Under the pieces are notes generated by a model, which saw only the letters and a program-made list of their open reading frames with translations, ran no database searches and was not told the DNA's origin. A program made the translations under genes and the position numbers. This document shows positions 8,116 through 14,896 of a DNA stretch of 22,873 nucleotides, in pieces. Every line of letters starts with the position of its first letter. Positions within the stretch are counted from its first letter, which is position 1. Source of the stretch: a virus. The DNA lies in the IMG/VR virus record IMGVR_UViG_3300047678_000044, positions 1-22,873 of that record; one strand, given 5' to 3'.

Positions 8116-8638
8116 GTCTTCTTCCGCTTGGCGTTGACGAAACGCTTGACGCCGGGCTGTTTACCGGCGTCAGGAATCAGGATGTCGACGTACTGGATGA
8201 ACGCCGTCTCGTTCATGGCCAACACCTCGGTCTCGGCAAAGCCACGGCGCATCAGGCCGAGGACGGCCCGGCGGAGGTTGCGGGCGCTGGGCTTGCGTTC
8301 GGGTGAAGCGCCGGCCAGGTCGGGATGCTCGACGCCGGCCAGTTCAAAGGCTTTTTTGCCAGCAGACCTCGGGCCGCCGCGAGCGTCTCGAAGTCGAGTT
8401 CGTCCATCTCGAACACCAGCGCCGTATTGATGTCCTTTGTCGGTATGTCACCGACCGCGACCAACTGGCGGGCGATCTGCGCGCACTCGATCTTGAGGTC
8501 GGAATCGCTGCCCACCTCGTCGAAGGCCGCCAGCGTATCGGCCACCTTCGACCGCCGCAGCTCGAACGCCTGGTGAAGTTTGCCGGCGAACGCCACGCCC
8601 ACTGGCAAGGTGCCCGCGATCTTGTCCAGGACCGTCAC
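8112..8638 (-). CDS. Tail assembly chaperone, -1 frameshift fusion product, about 175 aa
   Basis: Ribosomes slipping back one base at 8357-8351 continue for 79 codons in the -1 frame, beginning AFELAGVEHPDLAGAS and including ARNLRRAVLGLMRRGF and the lysine-rich end RFVNAKRKKT. The stop TGA at 8112-8114 overlaps the tape measure ATG (ATGA). This frame has no good independent start. It is conserved-looking protein sequence placed exactly where lambda G-T and Mu gp41/42-type fusions lie. The fusion would be a minor product that recruits tail tube subunits onto the tape measure. Confidence 0.85.
8252..8638 (-). CDS. Tail assembly chaperone, zero-frame product (Mu gp41-like), 128 aa
   Basis: Starts at GTG 8638 (overlapping the tube stop) with GAGG about ten bases upstream. 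Residues 1-93 form a compact helical domain (AFELRRSKVADTLAAFDEVG; DFETLAAARGLL), as in tail assembly chaperones that coat the tape measure. After the slippery site at codons 94-96 the zero-frame continues for 32 Pro/Ala/Ser-rich residues to a TGA at 8252-8254. That tail looks unselected, as expected beyond a frameshift site. The first domain is shared with the longer fusion. Confidence 0.88.
   Translation of the reverse strand: MTVLDKIAGTLPVGVAFAGKLHQAFELRRSKVADTLAAFDEVGSDSDLKIECAQIARQLVAVGDIPTKDINTALVFEMDELDFETLAAARGLLAKKPLNWPASSIPTWPALHPNASPAPATSAGPSSA
8310..8370 (-). promoter_or_regulatory. Programmed -1 ribosomal frameshift signal (SD-like, A AAA AAG, hairpin)
   Basis: On the transcribed strand an SD-like GAGG (8370-8367) lies nine bases before the heptamer A AAA AAG (8357-8351), which is in register with the zero frame (GCA AAA AAG). 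Eleven bases downstream a hairpin pairs GCCGGCGTCG (8339-8330) with CGAC (8322-8319) and GCCGGC (8315-8310), with a CTG bulge and a 7-nt loop. This is the same three-part layout as the E. coli dnaX frameshift site. Confidence 0.85.
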
Positions 8639-9003
8639 TCGGTCACCTCACGCAGCGCCGCCAGTTCGATGTCGAACATCATTTCGCTATCGGTCTTGTA
8701 CGCCCGACCGACCGAGGTCACGAAGCAGTCCAGATAGCTGGTCGCCTTGCCGCCGATCAGGGGCCGCACGGTGACCTTGGCGTTCTCCACCGCCGCCCAA
8801 TCGCGGGTGTCTTCCAGCTTGGCCGGCAGGCTCACGGTGAGCGAGATCTCCTCGACCAGGCGCGCGAAGCCTTTGGCGCGGCCGGTCTTGTTCATCGTCT
8901 TCACCAGTTTGCGCATGGTGCTGCGCTTGGGGGTGACCGACTCCACCTCGACCTCGACGCCGTCGATCTCGATATAGGCCGCGCCTACGTATTCGATTGC
9001 CAT
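8635..9003 (-). CDS. M: Tail tube protein (Mu gpM), 122 aa
   Basis: The inner tube of the contractile tail. It matches the Mu-like tail tube family by size, position after the sheath gene, and features including IEIDGVEVEVESVTPKRS (beta hairpin), MNKTGRAKGFAR and EMMFDIELAALREV. AGGAG lies six bases before ATG 9003. Its TGA overlaps the GTG start of the chaperone gene (GTGA), so tube and chaperone are made together. Confidence 0.93.
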   Translation of the reverse strand: MAIEYVGAAYIEIDGVEVEVESVTPKRSTMRKLVKTMNKTGRAKGFARLVEEISLTVSLPAKLEDTRDWAAVENAKVTVRPLIGGKATSYLDCFVTSVGRAYKTDSEMMFDIELAALREVTE

Positions 9004-9027
9004 GTGCTTCTCCTATCGACCGTGGGG

Positions 9028-9255
9028 TCAGGTGTTGATCTTGACCATCGCGTACCCGGTGCCGTCCGCGTTGATGTGACCGAAGGTTTCGATCTGCTTC
9101 ACCGACTCAGGCGGCATGTTCTCCATGAGCACGCCAGCGGCGGTCTGGATCTGGCCGGCGATCGGGCAGTTGTCGCGGGCGATCTCCAGCATCGAATCGA
9201 GCGCGCGAATGGCTTCCTCGCGGTTGCTGCCGGATGCTTTCAAGTTCCAGCTCAT
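9028..9255 (-). CDS. Hypothetical protein between sheath and tube genes, 75 aa
   Basis: A clean reading frame with its own SD (CGGAG, seven bases before ATG 9255) and a stop 24 bases before the tube start. The predicted order is helix-helix-strand (MSWNLKASGSNREEAIRALD; NADGTGYAMVKINT). Mu has no gene between L and M. The protein could assist tube or sheath assembly or be an independent small cytoplasmic protein. No family is recognised. Confidence 0.75.
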   Translation of the reverse strand: MSWNLKASGSNREEAIRALDSMLEIARDNCPIAGQIQTAAGVLMENMPPESVKQIETFGHINADGTGYAMVKINT

Positions 9256-9267
9256 GTCGGTCTCCGG

Positions 9268-10704
9268 TTAGAGCAGCAGGTCGATGCGGCCGGCGAACAC
9301 GTGCAGGCCGTTCACCACATCGCAGGGGATCTTCGCGTCCAGGCGGTTCGGGTCCTGGCTATCGCGCTCGACGATCAGGCCGGGCAGGTTGGCCGTGACT
9401 TGCTCGATGATCTCCAGCTCCTCCAGCTTGTAGAGCACGTCGATCAGTTCCGAGCGCACGCGGGCGGCGGTCTTGTCGGAGAGCTTCTCGCGCGGGAAGC
9501 GCAGGCTGATGCGCTCGCGGCAGGCCTTGCGCACGTATTCCAGCGTGCGGATGGTGGTCAGGTCGAGCAGCGCGATGTCGGGGATGGCCTGCGCGTCCAC
9601 CGTATAGGTGGTAATCGCCCGCACGATCTGCACCTTGTTGCCGGGGCCGACTTCCAGCGGCGTGCTGCCGTTGTAGAGTGCGCTCTCCTGCTCGACCCGC
9701 CCCAGCCAGTTGGCGAACGGGTTGGGCAGAATGCCGGTCAGCGCCAGGGTGTTGAGCGGCCGGGCAGGATCTTCCTCGCTGGCGATCACGCCGGCATAGG
9801 CCGCCGCGATCTGGAAGGGCATCTGCGGCGCCGAAGGCAGCAACGCCCCGCTGATGCGTCCGCTATTGAGCGCGGCAGCCAGGGTGGTCGAGGTGGCCAG
9901 CGACCCGGTAAAGCCGTAGACGCCGATCGCGCCGCGCTGTTCCAGCGGGCCGGACACGTTGTCCAGGTGGGTGCGCAGCTTCACCAGGCTGGCCGAGTCG
10001 TTCCAGGCGCTGACGATGATGTTGTGGCCCAGGGCAAACACCGCCGCCAGCGGTGTGGCCATGTCCGGGTCGGTCGCGCCGGCCACGCCATCGGCCACCG
10101 CAGCGGTCACGCCGGTGGCGGCCGAAGTGAGCGGCGTGACCACGGTGGAGACCTTGAGCTGATTGCCCTGGGTGCCCTTGTTGCGCGCGGTGAGCGTCAC
10201 CACGCCGGCCACGTTGGCGGCAGTCACCGGCAGGCTCGGCTGTTGCGCAATCGCCGCCACCAGGGCGGCGGCCATCGCGGTGGCGGTGTCGGCCCCGGCG
10301 AAGTTGATCTCCACGTCCTGGCCATTGATGGTGGCCTTGAGGTTGCCGGCGGCGGCGGCCGGGCCGGTCACCGTGATGGTGTCGGTGGCGAAGGTGCCGC
10401 CGCCCACATCATCCATCGCGATGGCCGAGAGCGCCACATACGGGTTGGCGCGCATGCACGCCTGGCACATCAGGTAGAGCTGCGAGCCGATGCCGAAGAG
10501 CGTGGCGGCCTGGGCGTCCGAGAAGATGTCGACCACCACGTTGGCGGCCTGGCTGCCGGCGGCGGTCTTCTGGCCGACGATCAACACCTTCTGCAGGTTG
10601 GTCGGCAGCGTACGCACCGCCAGCTTGGTGTTGAACTCGAAGTACTTGCCCGGCTTGCGGATGCTCGTCGGGATGTTGTCGAAGCTGATGTTGGGGCTGG
10701 CCAT
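9268..10704 (-). CDS. L: Contractile tail sheath protein (Mu gpL), 478 aa
   Basis: Forms the outer contractile cylinder that drives the tube through the host envelope; its presence shows a myovirus tail. The N-terminus ISFDNIPTSIRKPGKYFEF and the C-terminal domain with DALL-type helices (DLTTIRTLEYVRKACRERI, then SLRFPREKLSD) are typical of Mu-like sheaths. The mid-region is a variable, Ala/Val/Thr-rich domain exposed on the sheath surface. A clear AGGAG SD precedes ATG 10704. Length is close to Mu gpL (about 495). Confidence 0.95.
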   Translation of the reverse strand: MASPNISFDNIPTSIRKPGKYFEFNTKLAVRTLPTNLQKVLIVGQKTAAGSQAANVVVDIFSDAQAATLFGIGSQLYLMCQACMRANPYVALSAIAMDDVGGGTFATDTITVTGPAAAAGNLKATINGQDVEINFAGADTATAMAAALVAAIAQQPSLPVTAANVAGVVTLTARNKGTQGNQLKVSTVVTPLTSAATGVTAAVADGVAGATDPDMATPLAAVFALGHNIIVSAWNDSASLVKLRTHLDNVSGPLEQRGAIGVYGFTGSLATSTTLAAALNSGRISGALLPSAPQMPFQIAAAYAGVIASEEDPARPLNTLALTGILPNPFANWLGRVEQESALYNGSTPLEVGPGNKVQIVRAITTYTVDAQAIPDIALLDLTTIRTLEYVRKACRERISLRFPREKLSDKTAARVRSELIDVLYKLEELEIIEQVTANLPGLIVERDSQDPNRLDAKIPCDVVNGLHVFAGRIDLLL

Positions 10705-10712
10705 GTCGGCTC

Positions 10713-10919
10713 CTATTTCGCGTTAGAGGCGGTGGTTTTGGAAGCGGCCTTGCCGGCCTTAACGGGCACGGCCTCCGGCAAACGGATCAAGTCCCCATCG
10801 GCCAGGCGGCGCAGGTAGTAGTAGCTCTCCGGCACCTCGGTGGCCTCGTCTTGCGTGATGTAGGCGCGCGGGTTGCCCTCTTTGGGCACCTTCACGTCCG
10901 GGCTGGCGACGACTTGCAT
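10713..10919 (-). CDS. DUF2635 protein (Mu gp38-like), 68 aa
   Basis: A short protein immediately before the sheath gene, as in Mu and FluMu. The core VKVPKEGNPRAYITQDEATEV (spanning two beta hairpins) and YYYLRRLADGDLIRLPE match the DUF2635 pattern VPxSxYYxRRLxDGD. The C-terminal 17 residues are a Lys/Ala/Thr tail. AGGGAG precedes ATG 10919. Function is unknown, presumably tail assembly. Confidence 0.88.
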   Translation of the reverse strand: MQVVASPDVKVPKEGNPRAYITQDEATEVPESYYYLRRLADGDLIRLPEAVPVKAGKAASKTTASNAK

Positions 10920-10920
10920 G

Positions 10921-11502
10921 TCAAGCTCCCTGCAGGGTGACCAGGTCGCTCGCGGCCGGGTTTTCAGCGGCGGGCGGGGTGTGATAGTTGAGGCCCATCT
11001 TCAACAGGCCCAGCGTGCGTTCGTCCGCCGGGCGCTCGATCCAGGCGGTGTGGAATTCCAGGGCAAACACCGACATCGCCGCTCGCTTGACGGTCGTGTT
11101 GAACAGCGTGCGGATCGCGCCCGGCGCCATGAAGTCGATCGGCAGCCCCAGGTCGTTGCGGATGAACAAGGCGCGCAAGTCGTGGATGATCTGGTAGGTC
11201 CCCACCGCCACGCGGCTGCCATGCCTGGCCTTGTCCTCGCCGGCCACATTGCGCTGGCCGATCATCAACACGAAGGTGGCGGGCACCTTCCAGGCGTTGC
11301 GCCCGGTCGCCAACGACACCGGCCGCTGCGCGCCGCCGAATGTCACCCAGGCGGCCGGCAGGGCGCGCACCCAATCGAAGGTCTCATCGTCCAGCTGGCC
11401 GCCGTAGTGCTCCACGCTCTTCAATTGATACGGCAGGCCGCGCGCGGTCGTGATCGCCTCGATCATCGCGTCTTCCACCTGGGCGATGATGGACTCGCTC
11501 AT
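10921..11502 (-). CDS. DUF1834 protein (Mu gp37-like), tail terminator/connector, 193 aa
   Basis: Matches the DUF1834/gp37 family by order and by motifs such as ALPAAWVTFGG (47-57), FVLMIGQRN (77-85) and ALFIRNDLGLP. The fold is expected to resemble tail-completion proteins that cap the tail tube and join it to the head; that role is inferred. It is translationally coupled to the gene before it (TGATG) and ends one base before the DUF2635 start. The C-terminal AAENPAASD region looks disordered. Confidence 0.88.
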   Translation of the reverse strand: MSESIIAQVEDAMIEAITTARGLPYQLKSVEHYGGQLDDETFDWVRALPAAWVTFGGAQRPVSLATGRNAWKVPATFVLMIGQRNVAGEDKARHGSRVAVGTYQIIHDLRALFIRNDLGLPIDFMAPGAIRTLFNTTVKRAAMSVFALEFHTAWIERPADERTLGLLKMGLNYHTPPAAENPAASDLVTLQGA

Positions 11503-11948
11503 CAGATGATGTCCCCGCCCGCGCCGCGCGAGAACACGCGGCCGCCCGCGCCGGCATTAGTGCCTGCCGGAAACATCACCGTGCCGCGCCCGCTGGCGGC
11601 ATCCCCCGCCACGTCCACACCCAGCTGCACCTCGCCCTTGCCCACCGCCGTGAAGAACTTCACGGCATCCTTGTAGCGGTTACGGATCTCTTCGGTCGGC
11701 TCGGCTTCGCTGCCGGTCAGGTGGTAGCGCGTGATGTTGCACACGTGCCGCTTGACGATCGGCGACACCTTGGTGAGCGGAATCGCCACCTTGGCGGCCA
11801 CGTAGGCGTCCACCTCGCTGCACGCCCCCACGATGGCACGATCGACCACGTCGGCGGCGACTTCACCGGCGTCGATACGGTCGGAGAGCGCGATCACCTC
11901 GCGCTCTCCGAACTCGTCGATCATGTCTTGGGTCGTGATGTAGGGCAT
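11502..11948 (-). CDS. DUF1320 protein (Mu gp36-like), head-tail connector, 148 aa
   Basis: The N-terminal YITTQDMIDEFGEREVIALSD and the central IVGACSEVDAYVAAKVAIPL and VCNITRYHLTG segments are the DUF1320 signature. Family members are head-completion or adaptor-type proteins (Mu gp36) placed just after the capsid genes. The C-terminal 30 residues are Gly/Ala-rich and flexible. Its stop shares one base with the ATG of the DUF1834 gene (TGATG). A GAAGAGAG sequence serves as SD. Confidence 0.9.
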   Translation of the reverse strand: MPYITTQDMIDEFGEREVIALSDRIDAGEVAADVVDRAIVGACSEVDAYVAAKVAIPLTKVSPIVKRHVCNITRYHLTGSEAEPTEEIRNRYKDAVKFFTAVGKGEVQLGVDVAGDAASGRGTVMFPAGTNAGAGGRVFSRGAGGDII

Positions 11949-12057
11949 GGTCTCTCTTCAAACCGGCGCGGCGGCGCGTGGGTCCGGTATCGCTGGGCTC
12001 CCGGTGCGGCAGCCATCCACCACCGCCACACCGATCAACGCCCCTCGGGGGGTGTAA
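11949..12057. other. 109-nt gap between the 87-aa gene and the DUF1320 gene
   Basis: The largest gap in the connector region. On the transcribed strand it begins with a short GC hairpin (CCCCGAGGGG, part of 12040-12052). A frame without stops, with TTG/GTG starts only, runs through GVAVVDGCRTGSP and ends at TGA 11958-11960, nine bases before the next ATG. I see no convincing promoter, and the hairpin lacks a U tract. Translation of the short frame is uncertain. Confidence 0.35.
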
Positions 12058-12321
12058 CTAGTCCTGGCTTTCGCCGTCGTCGTCGTCGCCGGTCTCAATG
12101 GCGCCCAGCGCCTTCAATTCCGCGGCATCGGCGCCGTTGAGTTCGATCTCCTCGCCCGGCTGCACCATGCCGTCGAGCGTCTTGATCGGTTCCCTGGCCA
12201 CGTAGGTGGCCAGGGCCTTCTTGTCGAGCTTGGCGGCCGGCGCCGCCTTCTTGGCCGGCGCGCTGGCCGGGGATTCCGTCGCTGGCGCTTTCGCTCCAGC
12301 GTTCTTGGCTGCAGTTGCCAT
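12058..12321 (-). CDS. Small Lys/Ala-rich protein downstream of capsid (gp35 position), 87 aa
   Basis: The start is ATG 12321 (MATAAKNAGAKAP), preceded by GAGGG about five bases upstream and lying 11 bases after the capsid stop; the frame is open upstream over the capsid gene, which is ignored. Residues 1-35 are disordered and rich in Ala, Lys and Pro. Residues 36-76 form a compact domain (REPIKTLDGMVQPGEEIEL, then AAELKALGAIE), a pattern seen in many small phage head-region proteins. The tail is very acidic (DDDDGESQD). Mu encodes gp35, of unknown function, here. A head-tail connector or capsid accessory role is possible but not shown. Confidence 0.8.
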   Translation of the reverse strand: MATAAKNAGAKAPATESPASAPAKKAAPAAKLDKKALATYVAREPIKTLDGMVQPGEEIELNGADAAELKALGAIETGDDDDGESQD

Positions 12322-12332
12322 GTCGCCCTCGA

Positions 12333-13262
12333 TCAGTTCGGGTTGATGATCAGGTAACCGGAGACCATCCCGGTCAGCACGGCCGCGCGCTCGTGGGCCA
12401 CGCCGTAGACCCAGCTCTTGCGGCCCGCGTCCCAGTAGGGCATTTCCACCAGGGGATGGCCGCGCAGCGTGTAGGTGTAGCCGAAGCTGGGCACCTGCTG
12501 GTTGCGCTCCGCAGGCGGCGCCACATAGGCCAGCACCGCGTTGTTGCCCCACACGTCGGTGAAGGTGCCCGCCTGGTCGCTGACGATCGCATCGCCCACC
12601 ACCACGTCCTTCACGTCGAACAGCGCAGCCAGGTCGGCGGCGGTGATCGGCTTGTCACCCTTCGAATACGCGAAGCGTGAAATCACGTTCGGGTTGGTGC
12701 GGCACGCCTTGTAGGCCACCGCACTCAGCACCAGCGTGTTCGGCCGCTTGCCACAGGAGGCGCGAATTGCTTCCTTGGCGGTTTCGATGTCCGTGACAGG
12801 CGTACCGGTCGCGGCGCTCCACTTGGTGGCGCCCGCCAGCGTCACTTTGTGGCCGGCGTCGTAGTTGGTGGCCAGCACGGCGAGGGCGGCCTGCTGGCTT
12901 TCCAGTTCCAGGCCGAGCGAGTTCATGGTGTTGCTCACGGCCACGCGCGAGAGGTCGATGCCGGGCACCTGGTTGGCGTCGCGCTGCAGCTCGCGCGGCA
13001 CCAGGGCGTCGAGCGCATGGTTTTCCACGGAATACGGCTTGCCCAGGTATCCCCATTCGATGACCTTGGTCTGGCTGCCGGGCGTGCGCGCGGAGTTGTA
13101 CAGCTTGAACGAGTCCTTGTTGAACTCGATGATCTTGCCAGCGGATTGATCGACCGGAATCGGCGGGAACAGAGCGTTACCGACCCGCTCCGGGTGCTGG
13201 TACCCCTGCACCACCGAGGTGAGGATCGGGTCGATGACGCGGGCTTGTGCGAGGTTTTGCAT
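12333..13262 (-). CDS. Major capsid protein, 309 aa
   Basis: It follows the scaffold and decoration genes, where Mu has the major head protein T (gp34). The N-terminus (VIDPILTSVVQGYQHPERVGNA continuing to LFPPIPVDQSAG) and the spine/axial-domain features (FNKDSFKLYN; the YLIINPN end) match a capsid family common in Mu-like prophages of high-GC proteobacteria. An HK97 fold is expected. AGGAG lies about 11 bases before ATG 13262. There is no obvious cleaved delta domain, consistent with a separate scaffold. Confidence 0.9.
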   Translation of the reverse strand: MQNLAQARVIDPILTSVVQGYQHPERVGNALFPPIPVDQSAGKIIEFNKDSFKLYNSARTPGSQTKVIEWGYLGKPYSVENHALDALVPRELQRDANQVPGIDLSRVAVSNTMNSLGLELESQQAALAVLATNYDAGHKVTLAGATKWSAATGTPVTDIETAKEAIRASCGKRPNTLVLSAVAYKACRTNPNVISRFAYSKGDKPITAADLAALFDVKDVVVGDAIVSDQAGTFTDVWGNNAVLAYVAPPAERNQQVPSFGYTYTLRGHPLVEMPYWDAGRKSWVYGVAHERAAVLTGMVSGYLIINPN

Positions 13263-13301
13263 GGTCTTGGGTTCTCCTGGTGTCCTGGGTTGCCGGCGCG
13301 C

Positions 13302-13640
13302 TTACACTGCGCCCAGCAGCACTTCGATGCGGTCCCCGGCGGCGCCTGCGGCCTCCAGCGCGCGCCCGAGGGCGATGCCGGCGGCGCGGGTGATCGCCCG
13401 GCCCTGGTTGTCGATCTCGATCAGGGCGCCGGCCGCGACCGCCGCGCCGGCCTCGACGTGATCGGTGCCGACCACGGTGACCGGGATGGTGTCGCCGATG
13501 GCGGCGTCCATCTGCGCGACACCGACGTTGCCGGCGGCGGCGGCAGGCACCGCGCCCAGCAGGGTGACAAACCGGCGCGCGGTCAGCACCGCAATGGCCT
13601 TGACCGGCAGAACGAGAATCGGGCTTCCTTGTGCGCTCAT
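13302..13640 (-). CDS. DUF2190-like capsid-associated protein, 112 aa
   Basis: A small Ala/Val/Gly-rich beta protein between the protease/scaffold and the capsid. The central IGDTIPVTVVGTDHVEAG and the pattern GALIEIDNQGRAITRAAG resemble DUF2190 proteins, which decorate or stabilise capsids and are usually encoded beside the capsid gene. The SD GGAG lies about six bases before ATG 13640. Decoration is inferred from family and neighbours. Confidence 0.75.
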   Translation of the reverse strand: MSAQGSPILVLPVKAIAVLTARRFVTLLGAVPAAAAGNVGVAQMDAAIGDTIPVTVVGTDHVEAGAAVAAGALIEIDNQGRAITRAAGIALGRALEAAGAAGDRIEVLLGAV

Positions 13641-13675
13641 GAAGGGCTCCTGGTGGTGAAGGGGTTAAACCGGGT

Positions 13676-14257
13676 TTAGGCGATACCCACGGCCTTGCAA
13701 GCCGTGACGTAGTCGACGCTGTGCTTGGCCTGGTAGGCCAGGGCCTCGGTGTGCTTGGCCGCGCGCAGGGCATCCACCGAGGCGCCGGCAGGCACATCCA
13801 CGCTCGACACCAGCGCGGCGGCGGGCGGCACGCCGCTGGTCTGCTGGGTGGCCAGCGCCGGGATCTCCGGCTGCTTGTCCAGGTACGCCTTCAGCGCCGC
13901 CACGTCCTTCTTGCCCATGTCGGTGAAGTAGTCCTTGGTGGCCGCGACGATCTTGCCCTTGGCCATGCCGCCCTCGACCAGGGCCGCGACCTCGGCTTCG
14001 GTCGCCTTGGTCTTGAACTCGCTCACCTGCGTGAGCGCGGTCTGCAGCTCGGTCTGCAGGCGGGTTAGCTCTGCGATCGGCACATGGGTGCTCGGGCTGT
14101 ACTGGCTGGCCGTCAGGCGCACCACGTCGGCCTCCAGGCCGGCCACACGATCGGCGCTGGTCTTGAGTTCCTTCACCAGCGTCACCAGCGAATCTTCGGT
14201 AGCGGTGGCGGCTTGCGCGGCGGACATGGCCAGCGCGGCAATGAGTAGCTGTTTCAT
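13676..14257 (-). CDS. Z: Internal in-frame scaffold protein (Mu gpZ analogue), 193 aa
   Basis: Within the protease gene, codon 176 is an ATG (14257) preceded by CTCCGGAGGATTCG, with a full GGAGG core five bases upstream. That is a much stronger ribosome site than the gene's own start. Translation from here gives only the scaffold half, as Mu gene Z does inside gene I. It would be made in excess to form the inner core on which the capsid assembles. The first residues, MKQLLIAALAMSAAQA, happen to look like a Sec signal peptide; nothing else about the protein suggests export. Confidence 0.8.
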   Translation of the reverse strand: MKQLLIAALAMSAAQAATATEDSLVTLVKELKTSADRVAGLEADVVRLTASQYSPSTHVPIAELTRLQTELQTALTQVSEFKTKATEAEVAALVEGGMAKGKIVAATKDYFTDMGKKDVAALKAYLDKQPEIPALATQQTSGVPPAAALVSSVDVPAGASVDALRAAKHTEALAYQAKHSVDYVTACKAVGIA

Positions 14258-14782
14258 CGAATCCTCCGGAGGAGATTGGGAAAAATGCCGCGCGGCCAGG
14301 GCCGATACCTCGTTGAGGCCGTCCAGTCCGGGGTTGTTGGTGAGGGCCGCGTGCAGCAGCTCGCGCACCTCGCCGGTTTTGCGGTCATAGGAGAAGACCG
14401 CTGACGCGAATTTGTATTGGTCCGCGTCGATGTAGGCTTTGGCCTGGGCCGTCCAGTCCACCGGGTTGGCGAACAGGCCGACTTGCGCGTCGAACTCCAC
14501 CGACTTGAACCAGCCGGCGGCGGGCGCCGGCTGACCGTTGAAGCGCGCGTTGAGCGTTTGATGCTCGTAGTCGAAAACCAGCGGTGTCTTGCGGGCGGCC
14601 ACTTTTGCGACGATGCGTGCGGCCGCCTCAGGGGTGAGCTTCCAGGCGCTTAGACCATCGTCGGGCCTCCCATCGACTGATTTGAATTCGCCCGCAGGCA
14701 ACAGGTGCACACGACTCGCCGCGCCGCCCTTCAGCTCAAGCGTCAGGACGGCGATATCGGTGCGTGCGGTGGCTTGGTGCAT
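13676..14782 (-). CDS. I: Mu I-like prohead protease / scaffold precursor, 368 aa
   Basis: Mu-like prophage I protein: an N-terminal maturation protease domain (about residues 1-165) joined to a helical scaffold (176-368). The conserved family segment PLVFDYEHQTLNA (67-79), the PAAGWFK strand (87-93) and YKFASAVFSYD (123-133) are visible. The C-terminal half is rich in Ala, Lys, Glu and Gln and predicted coiled (ELTRLQTELQTALTQVSEFK), as expected for a scaffold. The start ATG 14782 has only a weak SD. The upstream gap carries a 16-bp palindrome that may drive transcription. The protease would cleave the scaffold and itself during capsid maturation. Confidence 0.92.
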   Translation of the reverse strand: MHQATARTDIAVLTLELKGGAASRVHLLPAGEFKSVDGRPDDGLSAWKLTPEAAARIVAKVAARKTPLVFDYEHQTLNARFNGQPAPAAGWFKSVEFDAQVGLFANPVDWTAQAKAYIDADQYKFASAVFSYDRKTGEVRELLHAALTNNPGLDGLNEVSALAARHFSQSPPEDSMKQLLIAALAMSAAQAATATEDSLVTLVKELKTSADRVAGLEADVVRLTASQYSPSTHVPIAELTRLQTELQTALTQVSEFKTKATEAEVAALVEGGMAKGKIVAATKDYFTDMGKKDVAALKAYLDKQPEIPALATQQTSGVPPAAALVSSVDVPAGASVDALRAAKHTEALAYQAKHSVDYVTACKAVGIA

Positions 14783-14818
14783 GCCGTCATCTTGGGCATG
14801 CGGGCGATGGGCCGTAAG

Positions 14819-14834
14819 GACTAAATATTTAGTC
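14819..14834. promoter_or_regulatory. Perfect 16-bp AT-rich palindrome upstream of the protease gene
   Basis: GACTAAATATTTAGTC is its own reverse complement. It is an AT-rich island in GC-rich DNA, 36 nt upstream of the protease ATG, inside the 114-nt gap 14783-14896. In Mu the late promoter PI, activated by the dimeric protein C at a dyad-symmetric site, lies upstream of gene I. This is the equivalent position. No convincing sigma70 -10 hexamer was seen downstream. Calling it an activator or operator site is inference. Confidence 0.6.
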
Positions 14835-14896
14835 GCCGACTTCGCTGGAGGATGAAGACAGCGTAGCCGATGGCGGAGCGGCTGGCAAGGAGGTGC

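Noticed and set aside
8112-8350. Frame change in the chaperone gene read as a pseudogene or sequencing error
   Set aside because: The change falls exactly at A AAA AAG with a downstream hairpin and SD-like element, in the gene where programmed frameshifting is widespread.
6292-8430. 712-codon plus-strand open frame
   Set aside because: It lies opposite the tape measure and chaperone genes, has Arg/Ala/His-rich shadow composition and no domain. It is a by-product of GC-rich codon use on the other strand.
9004-10818. 604-codon plus-strand open frame
   Set aside because: Antisense shadow of the sheath and neighbouring genes; no SD, no recognisable domain, typical shadow amino-acid bias.
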